From Coriobacteriia bacterium (GTDB lineage Bacteria; Actinomycetota; Coriobacteriia; Anaerosomatales; Anaerosomataceae): a DNA stretch of 64,000 nucleotides. The DNA lies in contig JAFGVD010000010.1 in NCBI GenBank assembly GCA_016938135.1, positions 62,001 through 126,000 on the forward strand. The letters run 5' to 3'. Below the pieces are notes generated by a model. That model did no database searches. It saw nothing but the letters and a program-made list of their open reading frames with translations, and had not been told where the DNA came from. Of this stretch, positions 37,264 through 45,407 are shown piece after piece. The translations under genes were made by a program, and so were the position numbers. Numbering within the stretch: position 1 is the stretch's first letter; every line of letters begins with the position of its first letter.

Positions 37264-37602
37264 TTAGATCGCGCCCTCGCCACACTCGCCGGTACGGATG
37301 CGGCAGACTTCCTCTACGGGGTAGATGAAGATCTTTCCGTCTCCAACAGCTCCGGTACGGGCAGCCTCCATGATCGCCTCAGCGATGGGCTTAGCCATCG
37401 CATCGACCACGATCACCTCGAGCTTGTACTTCGGAAGCAGATCCACCTTGTACTCGCGCCCGCGGAACTGCTGCACGAGACCCTTCTGCTTACCGTGGCC
37501 CTCGATGCGGGTGAGCATGAGCCCGGGGCAGTCAAGGGTGTCGAGCACCGCTTTGACCGCGTCAAGCTTCTCAACCCGGATAACAGCCTCTATCTTCTTC
37601 AC
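37264..37602 (-). CDS. glnK: P-II protein co-transcribed with amtB (GlnK-like)
   Basis: The 112-residue P-II protein has Tyr51 in the T-loop (RGREYKVDLLPK), B-loop TGAVGDGKIFI and C-loop RIRTGE. GlnK proteins plug the AmtB channel when nitrogen is plentiful. Its gene follows amtB by 33 bases, the widely conserved amtB-glnK pair. The GTG at 37602 is chosen because AAGGAGG lies 8 bases upstream; an in-frame GTG nine bases earlier is within that site. A strong terminator follows. Confidence 0.95.
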   Translation of the reverse strand: MKKIEAVIRVEKLDAVKAVLDTLDCPGLMLTRIEGHGKQKGLVQQFRGREYKVDLLPKYKLEVIVVDAMAKPIAEAIMEAARTGAVGDGKIFIYPVEEVCRIRTGECGEGAI

Positions 37603-37635
37603 GCCACGCACCTCCTTGATGAACTCATAGTCACC

Positions 37636-38976
37636 CTACTCCTCTACCAAGATGAAGTTGGGATACGCGGAACCACCGTGCTCCACCATATCGAGGCCGG
37701 AAAGCTCCTCTTCAGGTGAGACACGGATACCCATAATGAGGTCCAGCGTCTTGAACAGGACGAAGCCGAGACCGAATGCCCACGCCATGACCGTGACAGC
37801 ACCGGTCAGCTGAGCGACGAGCAGTTCGGTGCCGCCGCCGTAGAACAGACCGGCAACGCCGTTGTAGGTGCCATCGGCCCACAGGCCAACAGCAATCAGG
37901 CCGAAGATGCCGTTCACGCCATGCACGGAGAACGCACCCACCGGATCGTCAACGCCCATGTTCTCAACAAGCAGTACCGAGACCACAACCAAGACACCGG
38001 CGATCATACCGATGAGGATGGATGCTCCACCACTGACCCACGCACACGGGGCGGTGATGGCCACAAGGCCTGCTAGCGCACCGTTGATGCCCATACCGAC
38101 GTCCCAGACCTTGGTCTTGAAGTAGGTGATCAGCAGAGCCACGGCTGCACCTGCGGCAGCAGCCATATTCGTGTTCACAGCGATGACGGCGATACGAAGG
38201 TCATGCCCGGAGAGCGTGCTGCCGGGGTTGAAGCCAAACCAGCCGAACCACAGGATGAACGCGCCAAGTGCGGCAAGAGCGATGCTGTGACCCGGGATGG
38301 CGCGCGGCTTGCCGTCTTTGTCGTACTTGCCGAAGCGCGGCCCAAGAACGATGGCGCCGGCAAGGCCTACGAAGCCACCAACCGCATGGACGACACCGGA
38401 GCCGGCGAAGTCGAGGTGACCCAGAGCCGACAACCAGCCGCCGCCCCATACCCAGTGACCATAGATGGGATAGATGACCGCCGAAAGTACGACCGAGTAG
38501 ATCAGGTACACGTTGAACTTCAGACGTTCGGCGACCGCACCGGAGACGATGGTTGCAGCAGTCGCAGCGAACACGACCTGGAACATGAAGTCGCGGTAGA
38601 CCGTGACGTCGTAGTTGTCCCCGCCCATCAGAAAGCCGGTGGTACCGATCAGTCCGCCCTTGTCGGCGCCGTACATGAGTGCGAAGCCGACAATGAAGTA
38701 CGCCAGTGAGCCCATGACGAAGTCCATCATGTTCTTCATCATGAGGTTGGTGGTGTTCTTAGCCCGACAGAAGCCGGCCTCCACCATTGCGAATCCTGCC
38801 TGCATGAAATAGACGAGGAACGCCGCGACGAGCATCCAGATGAAGTCGATCGGCGCTCCCGCATCCGCCTCAAGAGTAGCGACACCGCTGGGATCAGCAG
38901 CCAGCGCCACGGCGGGCAGGGCGAGCATCAAGACAGCGATCAGGCTGCCGAAGAGCGCGAGTTTACCCTTACGCAT
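37636..38976 (-). CDS. amtB: Ammonium transporter AmtB
   Basis: The 446-residue product has a signal peptide (MRKGKLALFG to AVALA-ADP) and 11 membrane helices typical of Amt/Rh channels. It has QAGFAMVEAGFCR near the N-terminus, the twin-histidine pore helices (GHSIALAALG and FSVHGVNGIFG), and the NPGSTL motif. AmtB conducts ammonium/ammonia and is gated by P-II. The ATG at 38976 follows GGGAGGT at 7 bases. An in-frame ATG at 39027 also has an AAGGAGG and would add 17 residues before the signal peptide, so it is less likely. Confidence 0.95.
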   Translation of the reverse strand: MRKGKLALFGSLIAVLMLALPAVALAADPSGVATLEADAGAPIDFIWMLVAAFLVYFMQAGFAMVEAGFCRAKNTTNLMMKNMMDFVMGSLAYFIVGFALMYGADKGGLIGTTGFLMGGDNYDVTVYRDFMFQVVFAATAATIVSGAVAERLKFNVYLIYSVVLSAVIYPIYGHWVWGGGWLSALGHLDFAGSGVVHAVGGFVGLAGAIVLGPRFGKYDKDGKPRAIPGHSIALAALGAFILWFGWFGFNPGSTLSGHDLRIAVIAVNTNMAAAAGAAVALLITYFKTKVWDVGMGINGALAGLVAITAPCAWVSGGASILIGMIAGVLVVVSVLLVENMGVDDPVGAFSVHGVNGIFGLIAVGLWADGTYNGVAGLFYGGGTELLVAQLTGAVTVMAWAFGLGFVLFKTLDLIMGIRVSPEEELSGLDMVEHGGSAYPNFILVEE

Positions 38977-39117
38977 AGAGCTTACCTCCCTTAGATTCCC
39001 GAATACATGTGTGATGGCTGAGATCATCCTGTGTTGCACCTCCTTCGTACGGACGTCTGTGTTAGCCCTTCATGACGGCGTGTCGATACGCCATCGAAAC
39101 CATCGAACCAGCTCAAG

Positions 39118-39155
39118 GTTTCCAGGCATGTAAACGCCTGTTTCGTCTTGGTTAC
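39118..39155 (-). promoter_or_regulatory. GlnR-like double box upstream of amtB
   Basis: Minus strand reads GTAAC-n6-GAAAC (39140-39155), a full match to the actinobacterial GlnR half-site pair gTnAC-n6-GaAAC. A TTTAC and a further GAAAC (39118-39122) follow at close to the same period. The site is about 165 bases before the amtB start. GlnR is known to control amtB-glnK in Streptomyces and mycobacteria. Confidence 0.5.
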
Positions 39156-39220
39156 GTGTGGATTGTGAGCAGGTGAACGAAGCAGCGCCGCGACAAGGGG
39201 GAGCGTACTTGCGCGCGAGA

Positions 39221-39229
39221 TGCTATACT
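39221..39229 (+). promoter_or_regulatory. Extended -10 promoter of tRNA-Ala
   Basis: TGCTATACT, an extended -10 element (TGn-TATACT), lies 28 bases before the mature tRNA. No convincing -35 is present. Confidence 0.5.
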
Positions 39230-39256
39230 GCGCGTCGCGGCAAAGCCGCACATACC

Positions 39257-39331
39257 GGGCGAGTGGCGCAACGGGAGCGCACCTGCTTTGCACGCAGGGG
39301 GTTGAGGGTTCGAATCCCTTCTCGTCCACCA
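39257..39331 (+). tRNA. trnA: tRNA-Ala (TGC anticodon)
   Basis: A 75-base cloverleaf with encoded CCA. Acceptor GGGCGAG pairs with CTCGTCC (one G-U), the anticodon loop TTTGCAC gives TGC, and the T arm is GGGTTCGAATCCC. tRNA-Ala acceptors usually carry G3-U70, and the G3 opposite T here fits. Confidence 0.96.
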
Positions 39332-39342
39332 GAACCGCTTAC

Positions 39343-39379
39343 GTGGGGCGCGACTCGAACAGGGTCGCGCCCCACTTTT
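39343..39379 (+). terminator. Terminator after tRNA-Ala
   Basis: GTGGGGCGCGA and TCGCGCCCCAC form an 11-bp stem followed by TTTTA. Confidence 0.9.
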
Positions 39380-39476
39380 ATGCGCAGAGTCTTCACCGCA
39401 CCCGTGTGGTCTCTTCAGGTGGGACTTGTGTCGAGGGCATCGACTATCATGAGCTCAACCGACACCTGGAGTGAGA

Positions 39477-40181
39477 ATGCGCATCCACGCTATCAAGCAC
39501 GTCCCCTTCGAGGGGCTCGCCGGAATCGCTGATTGGGCCGGGTCACGCAGTCACGAAGTGACCGTCACGATGGCGCCCACCGGCGACTTCCCGTTGCCTC
39601 AGACCTACGACCTGCTCGTCGTCATGGGCGGGCCCATGGGGGTACGCGACGTTGACAAGCACCCGTGGCTTATCGCCGAGAAGGAAGCTGTCAACGCCGC
39701 GATAGACGCCGGCCGTGGTGTGTTGGGTGTCTGTCTGGGCGCTCAGGTCATCGCCGATGCGCTTGGCGCTGCAGTGCACAGGAACGATGAGCTTGAGATC
39801 GGCTGGTATTCGGTCGAGCTGACCGCGGCAGGGCGGTCCTCGTCTGTCTTCGGGGCGCTCCCGTCATCGTTCGTGGCAGGCCACTGGCATGGAGACACCT
39901 TCCAGATCCCTGACGGAGCCGTGCGCACGGCGTCCAGTTCGGCGTGCCTCAACCAGGCGTTCGAGTACGACGACGGTCGTGTCGTAGGCGTCCAATTCCA
40001 TCTCGAATGGTCGCCTGAGGCGCTATCCGAACTTATCGGCCATGCCGGAGAGGAACTGCAGGAAGGCCAGTGGGTACAGACAGAGAATGAGCTGGTAGGT
40101 CCCGGCGCGCCGTTCGGGGAATCGGCGCGGTACCTGACGATGCTCATGGATGCTATCGAGGGAAGAATCGCGCAGCTGTAG
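39477..40181 (+). CDS. Class I glutamine amidotransferase (GMP-synthase-like)
   Basis: The 234-residue product is a single class I GATase domain with nucleophile Cys in GVCLGAQVIA and the His-Glu pair in GVQFHLEWSPE. Such stand-alone proteins resemble YfeJ/GuaA-like amidotransferases, and some act as gamma-glutamyl hydrolases; the acceptor substrate is unknown. The ATG at 39477 follows TGGAG by 6 bases; GTG two codons earlier is in frame. An ABC exporter starts 16 bases after it in the same direction. Confidence 0.88.
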   Translation: MRIHAIKHVPFEGLAGIADWAGSRSHEVTVTMAPTGDFPLPQTYDLLVVMGGPMGVRDVDKHPWLIAEKEAVNAAIDAGRGVLGVCLGAQVIADALGAAVHRNDELEIGWYSVELTAAGRSSSVFGALPSSFVAGHWHGDTFQIPDGAVRTASSSACLNQAFEYDDGRVVGVQFHLEWSPEALSELIGHAGEELQEGQWVQTENELVGPGAPFGESARYLTMLMDAIEGRIAQL

Positions 40182-40197
40182 GGGAGGGGTAGCACGG

Positions 40198-41136
40198 ATG
40201 GCCGACATCGTCGAAGTCCGCGGTCTCGTGAAGCGTTTCGGGGAACTGACAGCGGTTGACCGCGTCGACTTCACCATTGCAGAGGGGGAGATGTTCGGTT
40301 TGCTCGGCCCCAACGGAGCCGGCAAGACGACGACCATCTCCATGATCTCGTGCCTGCTCGAGCCGACTGAAGGCGAGATAACCGTCGCGGGTCATTCGAT
40401 CCGTGAGCAGCAGACGGCGCTCAAGCGCACCCTCGGCGTCGTCCCGCAAGAGATCGCCCTGTACCCCACGCTGTCCGCTGCCGAGAACCTGGCGTTCTGG
40501 GGTCGGATGTACGGGCTGTCGGGGGCAAAGCTCAAGTCGGCTGTGGAAGAGGCGCTGGAGCTGGCCGGGCTTGCGGATCGCTCCAAGGAGCGGGTGGAGA
40601 AGTACTCGGGCGGGATGAAGCGACGGATCAACATCGCCGCAGGCATCCTGCACAAGCCCAAGGTGCTGCTGATGGACGAGCCCACCGTGGGCATCGACCC
40701 TCAGTCACGCAATCACATCCTTGAGACCGTCAAAGACCTCAATGACTCGGGCATGACGGTTCTCTATACGAGCCACTACATGGAAGAGGTCGAGTACCTG
40801 TGCGACCGGATCGCCATCATGGACCACGGCAGGATAATCGCGATTGGAACGCTCAACGAGCTGCGCGATGTGGTGGGCGGCATGGATGTCATCTCGGTCA
40901 GTGTGGGTGAGGTCAGCGAAGGAGTGCTCGCCGCAGTCGGCGCCATCAACGGGGTGAAGGGCGTGAATCGCTCGGAAGGCACGATGGAGGTGCTCACGCC
41001 GGGCAGCGGGTCGATTCTTGGCAAGCTGGTCGCCACCCTCGAATCCGAGGGCGCGCATGTCACCTCCGTCACCGTCACGGAGCCCAATCTGGAGAGCGTC
41101 TTCTTGCACCTCACCGGCAAGAGCTTGCGAGACTGA
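40198..41136 (+). CDS. ABC-2 exporter ATPase
   Basis: The 312-residue product has Walker A (GPNGAGKTT), Q loop (VVPQEIALYP), signature (YSGGMKRRINIAAGI), Walker B (VLLMDEPTVGID) and switch His (YTSHYMEEVEYL). A C-terminal DUF4162-like tail follows, as in drug and polymer exporters. A GGGGAGGGG site precedes the ATG by 8 bases. The next permease begins 1 base after its stop. Confidence 0.94.
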   Translation: MADIVEVRGLVKRFGELTAVDRVDFTIAEGEMFGLLGPNGAGKTTTISMISCLLEPTEGEITVAGHSIREQQTALKRTLGVVPQEIALYPTLSAAENLAFWGRMYGLSGAKLKSAVEEALELAGLADRSKERVEKYSGGMKRRINIAAGILHKPKVLLMDEPTVGIDPQSRNHILETVKDLNDSGMTVLYTSHYMEEVEYLCDRIAIMDHGRIIAIGTLNELRDVVGGMDVISVSVGEVSEGVLAAVGAINGVKGVNRSEGTMEVLTPGSGSILGKLVATLESEGAHVTSVTVTEPNLESVFLHLTGKSLRD

Positions 41137-41137
41137 C

Positions 41138-42328
41138 ATGACGCGGGTCTTCCACATAGCCGTGAAGGACTTCAAGATCCTGATACGCGACAAAGCGGCA
41201 TTTCTCATCATGCTGGGCATGCCGCTCGTGTTGATCTTCATCCTCGGGTCCGCGCTGGGTGGTGTGGGTGAGAGCGAGAGCATCGACATCCCCGTGGCCA
41301 TCGTCAGCGTGGACAGCGGCGAACAAGGAGACGTTTTCGCCGATGCCATCGCCGACGTCGAGGAGCTCCAGGACGTCTTCAACCTCGCTGTCCGAGACGA
41401 CCTGGCAGCGGTCCGTGCCGAGGTCGAGCGCGGTGATCTCACCGCTGCCCTCGTCATACCCGAGGGCTTCACGGCTGCCCTCGAGGCAGGGGAGCCTGTA
41501 CAGCTTGAGGTCCTCCAGGACCCCGGTTCCGAGATGACCGCCGGTATCTGGGCAGGCGTCGCGCGCGCTGCGGCCGCGAATCTCTCGGCGGGTCAGATCA
41601 TGCGCATCACCGCCGAAGGGCTACTTGCCGAGGCGGGAGTCACCCCCGGCGCCGTGGGCGATCAGGGGACAGGCGACGGGCAGGTCGCGTTTGATGCGGT
41701 GACGATCGAGCAGGTTGAGGTAGAGCAGGAGAAACAGGTCTCGATGATCGACTACTACGCAGCTGGCCAGACCGGGCTGTTCCTGTTGTTCGGCGCCATG
41801 TTCGGGGCGTTCGGCTTTGTGAAGGAGCGCCGGGAGCAGACCCTTGCGCGCGTGCTCGCAACGCCCGCATCCAAGACCGAGGTGGTGGCTGGCAAGAGCC
41901 TCGGCATCTTCGCGGTTGGCGCCGCGCAGTTCTTCGTACTCTTCTTTGGGACCAGGTACCTGTTCGGCGTGGACTGGGGTCCCACGCCCGGGGGCATCGT
42001 CCTCATCGGTCTTGCGGAGGTCTTTGCGGCTACCGGTCTGGCGATGACGCTGTCTGCACTGGGCAGAAGCGAGCGAGCCATCGGCGGCATCGGCCCTACG
42101 GTGATCATGCTGTTCGCGGCGCTTGGTGGAGCGATGATACCCGTGGAGATGATGCCGTCGTGGATCGTCCCTCTGCAGTCGGTCACACCGGTCTATTGGG
42201 CGATGGGTGCGTTCCTCGACCTGATGCGTGGTGAAGCGTTCGGAACCGCGCTCGCCCCCTTCGCAGCCATCGTGGCGCTTGGTGCCGCGATGTTCGCCTT
42301 TGGCCTTTGGAGGCTGAAGTACGAATGA
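41138..42328 (+). CDS. ABC-2 exporter permease
   Basis: The 396-residue product has one N-terminal helix (about 22-42), an extracytoplasmic domain (about 45-205) and a C-terminal ABC2_membrane_3 block with FGFVKERREQTLARVLATPASKTEVV. It pairs with the next gene, overlapping it by 4 bases, as two halves of one exporter. The start at 41138 is one base after the ATPase stop; longer ORF starts fall inside the ATPase gene. Confidence 0.9.
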   Translation: MTRVFHIAVKDFKILIRDKAAFLIMLGMPLVLIFILGSALGGVGESESIDIPVAIVSVDSGEQGDVFADAIADVEELQDVFNLAVRDDLAAVRAEVERGDLTAALVIPEGFTAALEAGEPVQLEVLQDPGSEMTAGIWAGVARAAAANLSAGQIMRITAEGLLAEAGVTPGAVGDQGTGDGQVAFDAVTIEQVEVEQEKQVSMIDYYAAGQTGLFLLFGAMFGAFGFVKERREQTLARVLATPASKTEVVAGKSLGIFAVGAAQFFVLFFGTRYLFGVDWGPTPGGIVLIGLAEVFAATGLAMTLSALGRSERAIGGIGPTVIMLFAALGGAMIPVEMMPSWIVPLQSVTPVYWAMGAFLDLMRGEAFGTALAPFAAIVALGAAMFAFGLWRLKYE

Positions 42329-43509
42329 TCCGCAAGATAGTGGCTATAGGCTGGCTCAACGTCCAGCAGATGATGCGCAACCCTGCCGAGCTGGTAGGGG
42401 TGATCCTGCTCCCGGTCGCGCTCACGCTTGTCTTTGGGTCGGCTTTTGGCAGCGGCGAGGCACGGCCTCTGCTGATCCCGGTCGTCAATGAGGATGGCAG
42501 CAGCTACGCGACGCAAGTAAGCGGTCTGATCGATGCCGAGGAGTCCTTTGAGGTGACCTCGGTCTCCCGGGAGGAGGCGGAGCGCCGCGTCCGGGAAGGC
42601 GATAATGCGCTTGCGGTGATCGTACCCGACGGGTTCGGCGAAGAGGTGGAGAGCGGCGATGCCGCCATCCTGATCATGCGCAATCCGGCATCCGAGAACG
42701 CGTTCGCCGCAATGGCAGTCATCGAGGGCGTCGCTGTCCGGATGTCGGCGGATGTCGCTGCGGCGAATCTGCCGTCACGGATGCCGTTTTCCACGGAACC
42801 ATCCACGTTCGCCGAGAGGTACCGCGCGGCCGACGGACTCTGGGAGCCTGCCCCGCCGGTATCGGTGGTGGGAGAGACGGTCGTGGCCTCGGATGTGCGG
42901 GGTGACTCCGAGTTCGCCTCCAATAACACGCAGTACTCCACGGGCTTCACCGTGATGTTCATCATGTTCGTCACCTTCGGGGGAGCGAGCGGCATCCTGG
43001 AGGAGCGCGAGCAGGGCACCCTGCGCAGGCTTCTGATCACCCCGAACAACAAGATGGTACTGGTGGTGGGCAAGATATTCGGCATCGTGATGACCGCGGT
43101 GATTCAGACCCTCATCCTCGTGGGCATAGGAGCGGTGGTCTTCAGCGTGCCGTGGGGCAATGCGCCCCTGGCCGTGGTGCTTCTCTTCCTTTCATACATC
43201 CTCGCCGTGACCGGGCTTGCCATCCTGCTGTCCGCGCTGGTCCGCTCGCGCGATCAGCTATCGGGGCTCATGCCCCTGCTCTCCGTGGGCCTGGCGATGC
43301 TTGGTGGCAGCTTCTGGCCGCTGCAGATCGTCTCGCCGGTGATGCAGACGATAGCGAAGCTCACCCCGACGGGCTGGGCGATGATCGGCCTGACCGACGT
43401 GGTCGCTCGCAACCAGGGGATGCAGGCGGCACTTCTGCCTGCGGCAGTCCTTCTCGGCTTTGCGGCTGTCTCGCTCGGCCTTGGCGCCAGGCTCCTGAAG
43501 TTCGAGTAG
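42325..43509 (+). CDS. ABC-2 exporter permease (second half)
   Basis: The 394-residue product repeats the plan of the preceding permease: N-terminal helix (about 20-40), extracytoplasmic domain and six C-terminal helices with SGILEEREQGTLRRLLITPNNKMVLV. ATGA overlap with the previous gene. The two permeases are of similar length but diverged, suggesting an old duplication and a heterodimer. Substrate unknown. Confidence 0.9.
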   Translation: MIRKIVAIGWLNVQQMMRNPAELVGVILLPVALTLVFGSAFGSGEARPLLIPVVNEDGSSYATQVSGLIDAEESFEVTSVSREEAERRVREGDNALAVIVPDGFGEEVESGDAAILIMRNPASENAFAAMAVIEGVAVRMSADVAAANLPSRMPFSTEPSTFAERYRAADGLWEPAPPVSVVGETVVASDVRGDSEFASNNTQYSTGFTVMFIMFVTFGGASGILEEREQGTLRRLLITPNNKMVLVVGKIFGIVMTAVIQTLILVGIGAVVFSVPWGNAPLAVVLLFLSYILAVTGLAILLSALVRSRDQLSGLMPLLSVGLAMLGGSFWPLQIVSPVMQTIAKLTPTGWAMIGLTDVVARNQGMQAALLPAAVLLGFAAVSLGLGARLLKFE

Positions 43510-43555
43510 GCACGCCCACGGGTATCTTCCCGTCAGGCTACCCACGGGAGTGCGC

Positions 43556-44026
43556 ATGGTTCCACAAGGTGTGATCGAGACGATCCAGTCGTTTGCCAGC
43601 TGGACCATCGTCGCGCTCATCGCGTTCCTGGTATTCCTGGTCATCCTTGGCCTGCTCAACGCCGTCTACGTCATCTTCCTCACGCTTCGCTCGCGAAGCG
43701 CTCGCCTTGACGGCGGGGAGCACGCCAACGCACCGTTGCCCAAGGGCATCATCTCTATCTACTCGTACCTGCATCTTCTTGCAGACATCCTGCTTGTCAT
43801 CGTGGGAGTCGAGCTCATCGAGACCCTTCTCGCGTTCCTCAACAGGGAGAGTCCCAAAGAGTACCTGACCGGCGTCCTAGGCGCGGCGCTTGTCGCTCTT
43901 GCGCGTCGCATTATCGTGTTCTTCAATCCTGAGGCCGCCAATCCCCATGTTGCCGAGATGTACGCATACGCCGCGCTCGTCACCGCGCTTGCGGTGGCGT
44001 TCGCCGTCATCCAACACTTCGGGTAG
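43556..44026 (+). CDS. PsiE-like (phosphate-starvation-inducible E family) membrane protein
   Basis: The 156-residue product has four membrane helices (about 15-38, 68-88, 100-120, 132-152). The sequence GVELIETLLAFLNRESPKEYLTGVLGAALVALARRII carries the PsiE-family pattern in which a Glu-rich helix is followed by a basic one. The function of the family is unknown; E. coli psiE is induced by phosphate limitation. The ATG at 43556 follows GGGAG by 5 bases; a GTG 6 bases earlier is in frame. Confidence 0.75.
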   Translation: MVPQGVIETIQSFASWTIVALIAFLVFLVILGLLNAVYVIFLTLRSRSARLDGGEHANAPLPKGIISIYSYLHLLADILLVIVGVELIETLLAFLNRESPKEYLTGVLGAALVALARRIIVFFNPEAANPHVAEMYAYAALVTALAVAFAVIQHFG

Positions 44027-44132
44027 GCGGCGGTGAACGCGCCCTCCGCCACGGTTGCCGTGGCAGCCGGCTTGCGGCAGAGTGAGTCGCGTGCCGTGAG
44101 GCGCGAAACCCCTACTCCGGAGGCAAACCCGA

Positions 44133-45035
44133 ATGAGCGACCGTCCCGACGCACGGACCATGCTTGCTGTCACGGCGACCCTCATCTTGTGGGCGTCTGC
44201 GTTCGCGGGCATCAAGGAGGGTCTGGCCGGATACGGACCGGGCGAGCTGGCACTTCTGCGTTTTGTGACGGCATCGGCTGTGCTGGCGGTGTATGCCGGC
44301 TTCAAGCGTATGAAGCTGCCTGCGTTGCGGGATATACCGCAACTGGCTCTTGCGGGGAGCCTGGGGATCACCATCTATCATCTCGCGCTGAACTTCGGCG
44401 AGCAGACCGTTACGGCCGGAGCCGCCAGTCTATTGATAGCCTCCGGGCCGGTGTTCACGGCGCTGATGGCGGCGGTCTTCCTCGGCGAGCGACTGACCGC
44501 ATGGGGCTGGACCGGAATCGCGGTGGCGTTCTCCGGAGTCGCGGTCATCACTCTTGGTGAAGGCCAGGGCCACCTCACCTTCGAGCCAGGTGCGCTTCTG
44601 ATACTCGTCTCGGCGGTGGTCACAGCGGCGTACTTCATAGTCTCCAAGCCGCTCTTGCGCAGGTATCGGCCGCTGGAGTTCACCTCATACGCCATCTGGC
44701 TGGGGACGATTCCCATGCTGGTGTTCACGCCCGGCCTGCTCCAGCAGCTTGCGGTCGCCCCGGCCAGGTCCACCATGGCGGTCGTCTACCTGGGTGTCTT
44801 CCCAGCGGCGGTGGCGTATGTCCTGTGGTCCCACGCGCTCGCCAAACTGCCCGCCTCCATCGTCTCGAGCTTCCTCTATGTCTCTCCGGTGCTCGCCATC
44901 GTGATCGCGTGGCTGTGGATCGCCGAGATACCCACGCTACTGTCGCTTGTGGGAGGCGCGGTCGCGCTTGTGGGCGTGACTTTGGTGAACACCCTGGGCG
45001 TGCGCAGCGCCGAACGTCGCCCGGCGGTGCGCTAG
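44133..45035 (+). CDS. EamA-family (DMT) transporter
   Basis: The 300-residue product has ten membrane helices in two tandem EamA repeats (about 10-140 and 150-290). Conserved features are the N-terminal [12 protein letters not shown], the [34 protein letters not shown] segment and its second-half counterpart [25 protein letters not shown]. Members export amino acids or other metabolites. GGAGG lies 10 bases before the ATG. Its stop overlaps the convergent acylphosphatase by 4 bases. Confidence 0.92.
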   Translation: MSDRPDARTMLAVTATLILWASAFAGIKEGLAGYGPGELALLRFVTASAVLAVYAGFKRMKLPALRDIPQLALAGSLGITIYHLALNFGEQTVTAGAASLLIASGPVFTALMAAVFLGERLTAWGWTGIAVAFSGVAVITLGEGQGHLTFEPGALLILVSAVVTAAYFIVSKPLLRRYRPLEFTSYAIWLGTIPMLVFTPGLLQQLAVAPARSTMAVVYLGVFPAAVAYVLWSHALAKLPASIVSSFLYVSPVLAIVIAWLWIAEIPTLLSLVGGAVALVGVTLVNTLGVRSAERRPAVR

Positions 45036-45313
45036 CCGGCTACGTTGAACCCCGTTTCGCCCCGGGGTTCCTCGGCGAGGCTCTCCACGCCCTCGACGAT
45101 TGCATGCGTGGGGCCAACGTGTGCCCAGGCCAGCATCGCCCCCACTGCGCGCGAGTCCCCTTCGAAGACGGCCTCTACGCGCCCATCAGGCAGGTTGCGC
45201 ACCCACCCGTTCAGGTCGAGCTCACGTGCGTGTTGGAGCGTGGATGCGCGGTAGAACACGCCTTGCACCACTCCGGAGACCCAGATGTGAAGTCGGATGA
45301 TGCCCGCTTCCAT
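45032..45313 (-). CDS. Acylphosphatase
   Basis: The 93-residue product is of normal length for acylphosphatases, which hydrolyse carboxyl-phosphate bonds. It has VVQGVFYRAST with the catalytic Arg and GWVRNLPDGRVEAVFEG with the catalytic Asn. The usual -G-x-V-Q-G-V-x-F/Y-R- motif is intact. The ATG at 45313 follows GGGGAGG by 8 bases; GTG two codons earlier is less well spaced. Confidence 0.95.
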   Translation of the reverse strand: MEAGIIRLHIWVSGVVQGVFYRASTLQHARELDLNGWVRNLPDGRVEAVFEGDSRAVGAMLAWAHVGPTHAIVEGVESLAEEPRGETGFNVAG

Positions 45314-45407
45314 CGCCACAACCTCCCCTCACGTTGCGCTGACACACCCTAAAGCGTCATCATCAGAGTATCGTTCCAAACTATCAAACGCATGCAAAGG
45401 GAGCAGT

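Noticed and set aside
38977..39039. Longer AmtB start with an AAGGAGG
   Set aside because: It would add residues before a clean signal peptide, and the ATG at 38976 has its own well-spaced ribosome site. Kept only as an alternative.
39024..39329. Minus-strand ORF beginning MDEKGFEPSTPCV
   Set aside because: It is the antisense of tRNA-Ala, a well-known false gene produced by tRNA sequence; no ribosome site and no coding pattern beyond the tRNA.
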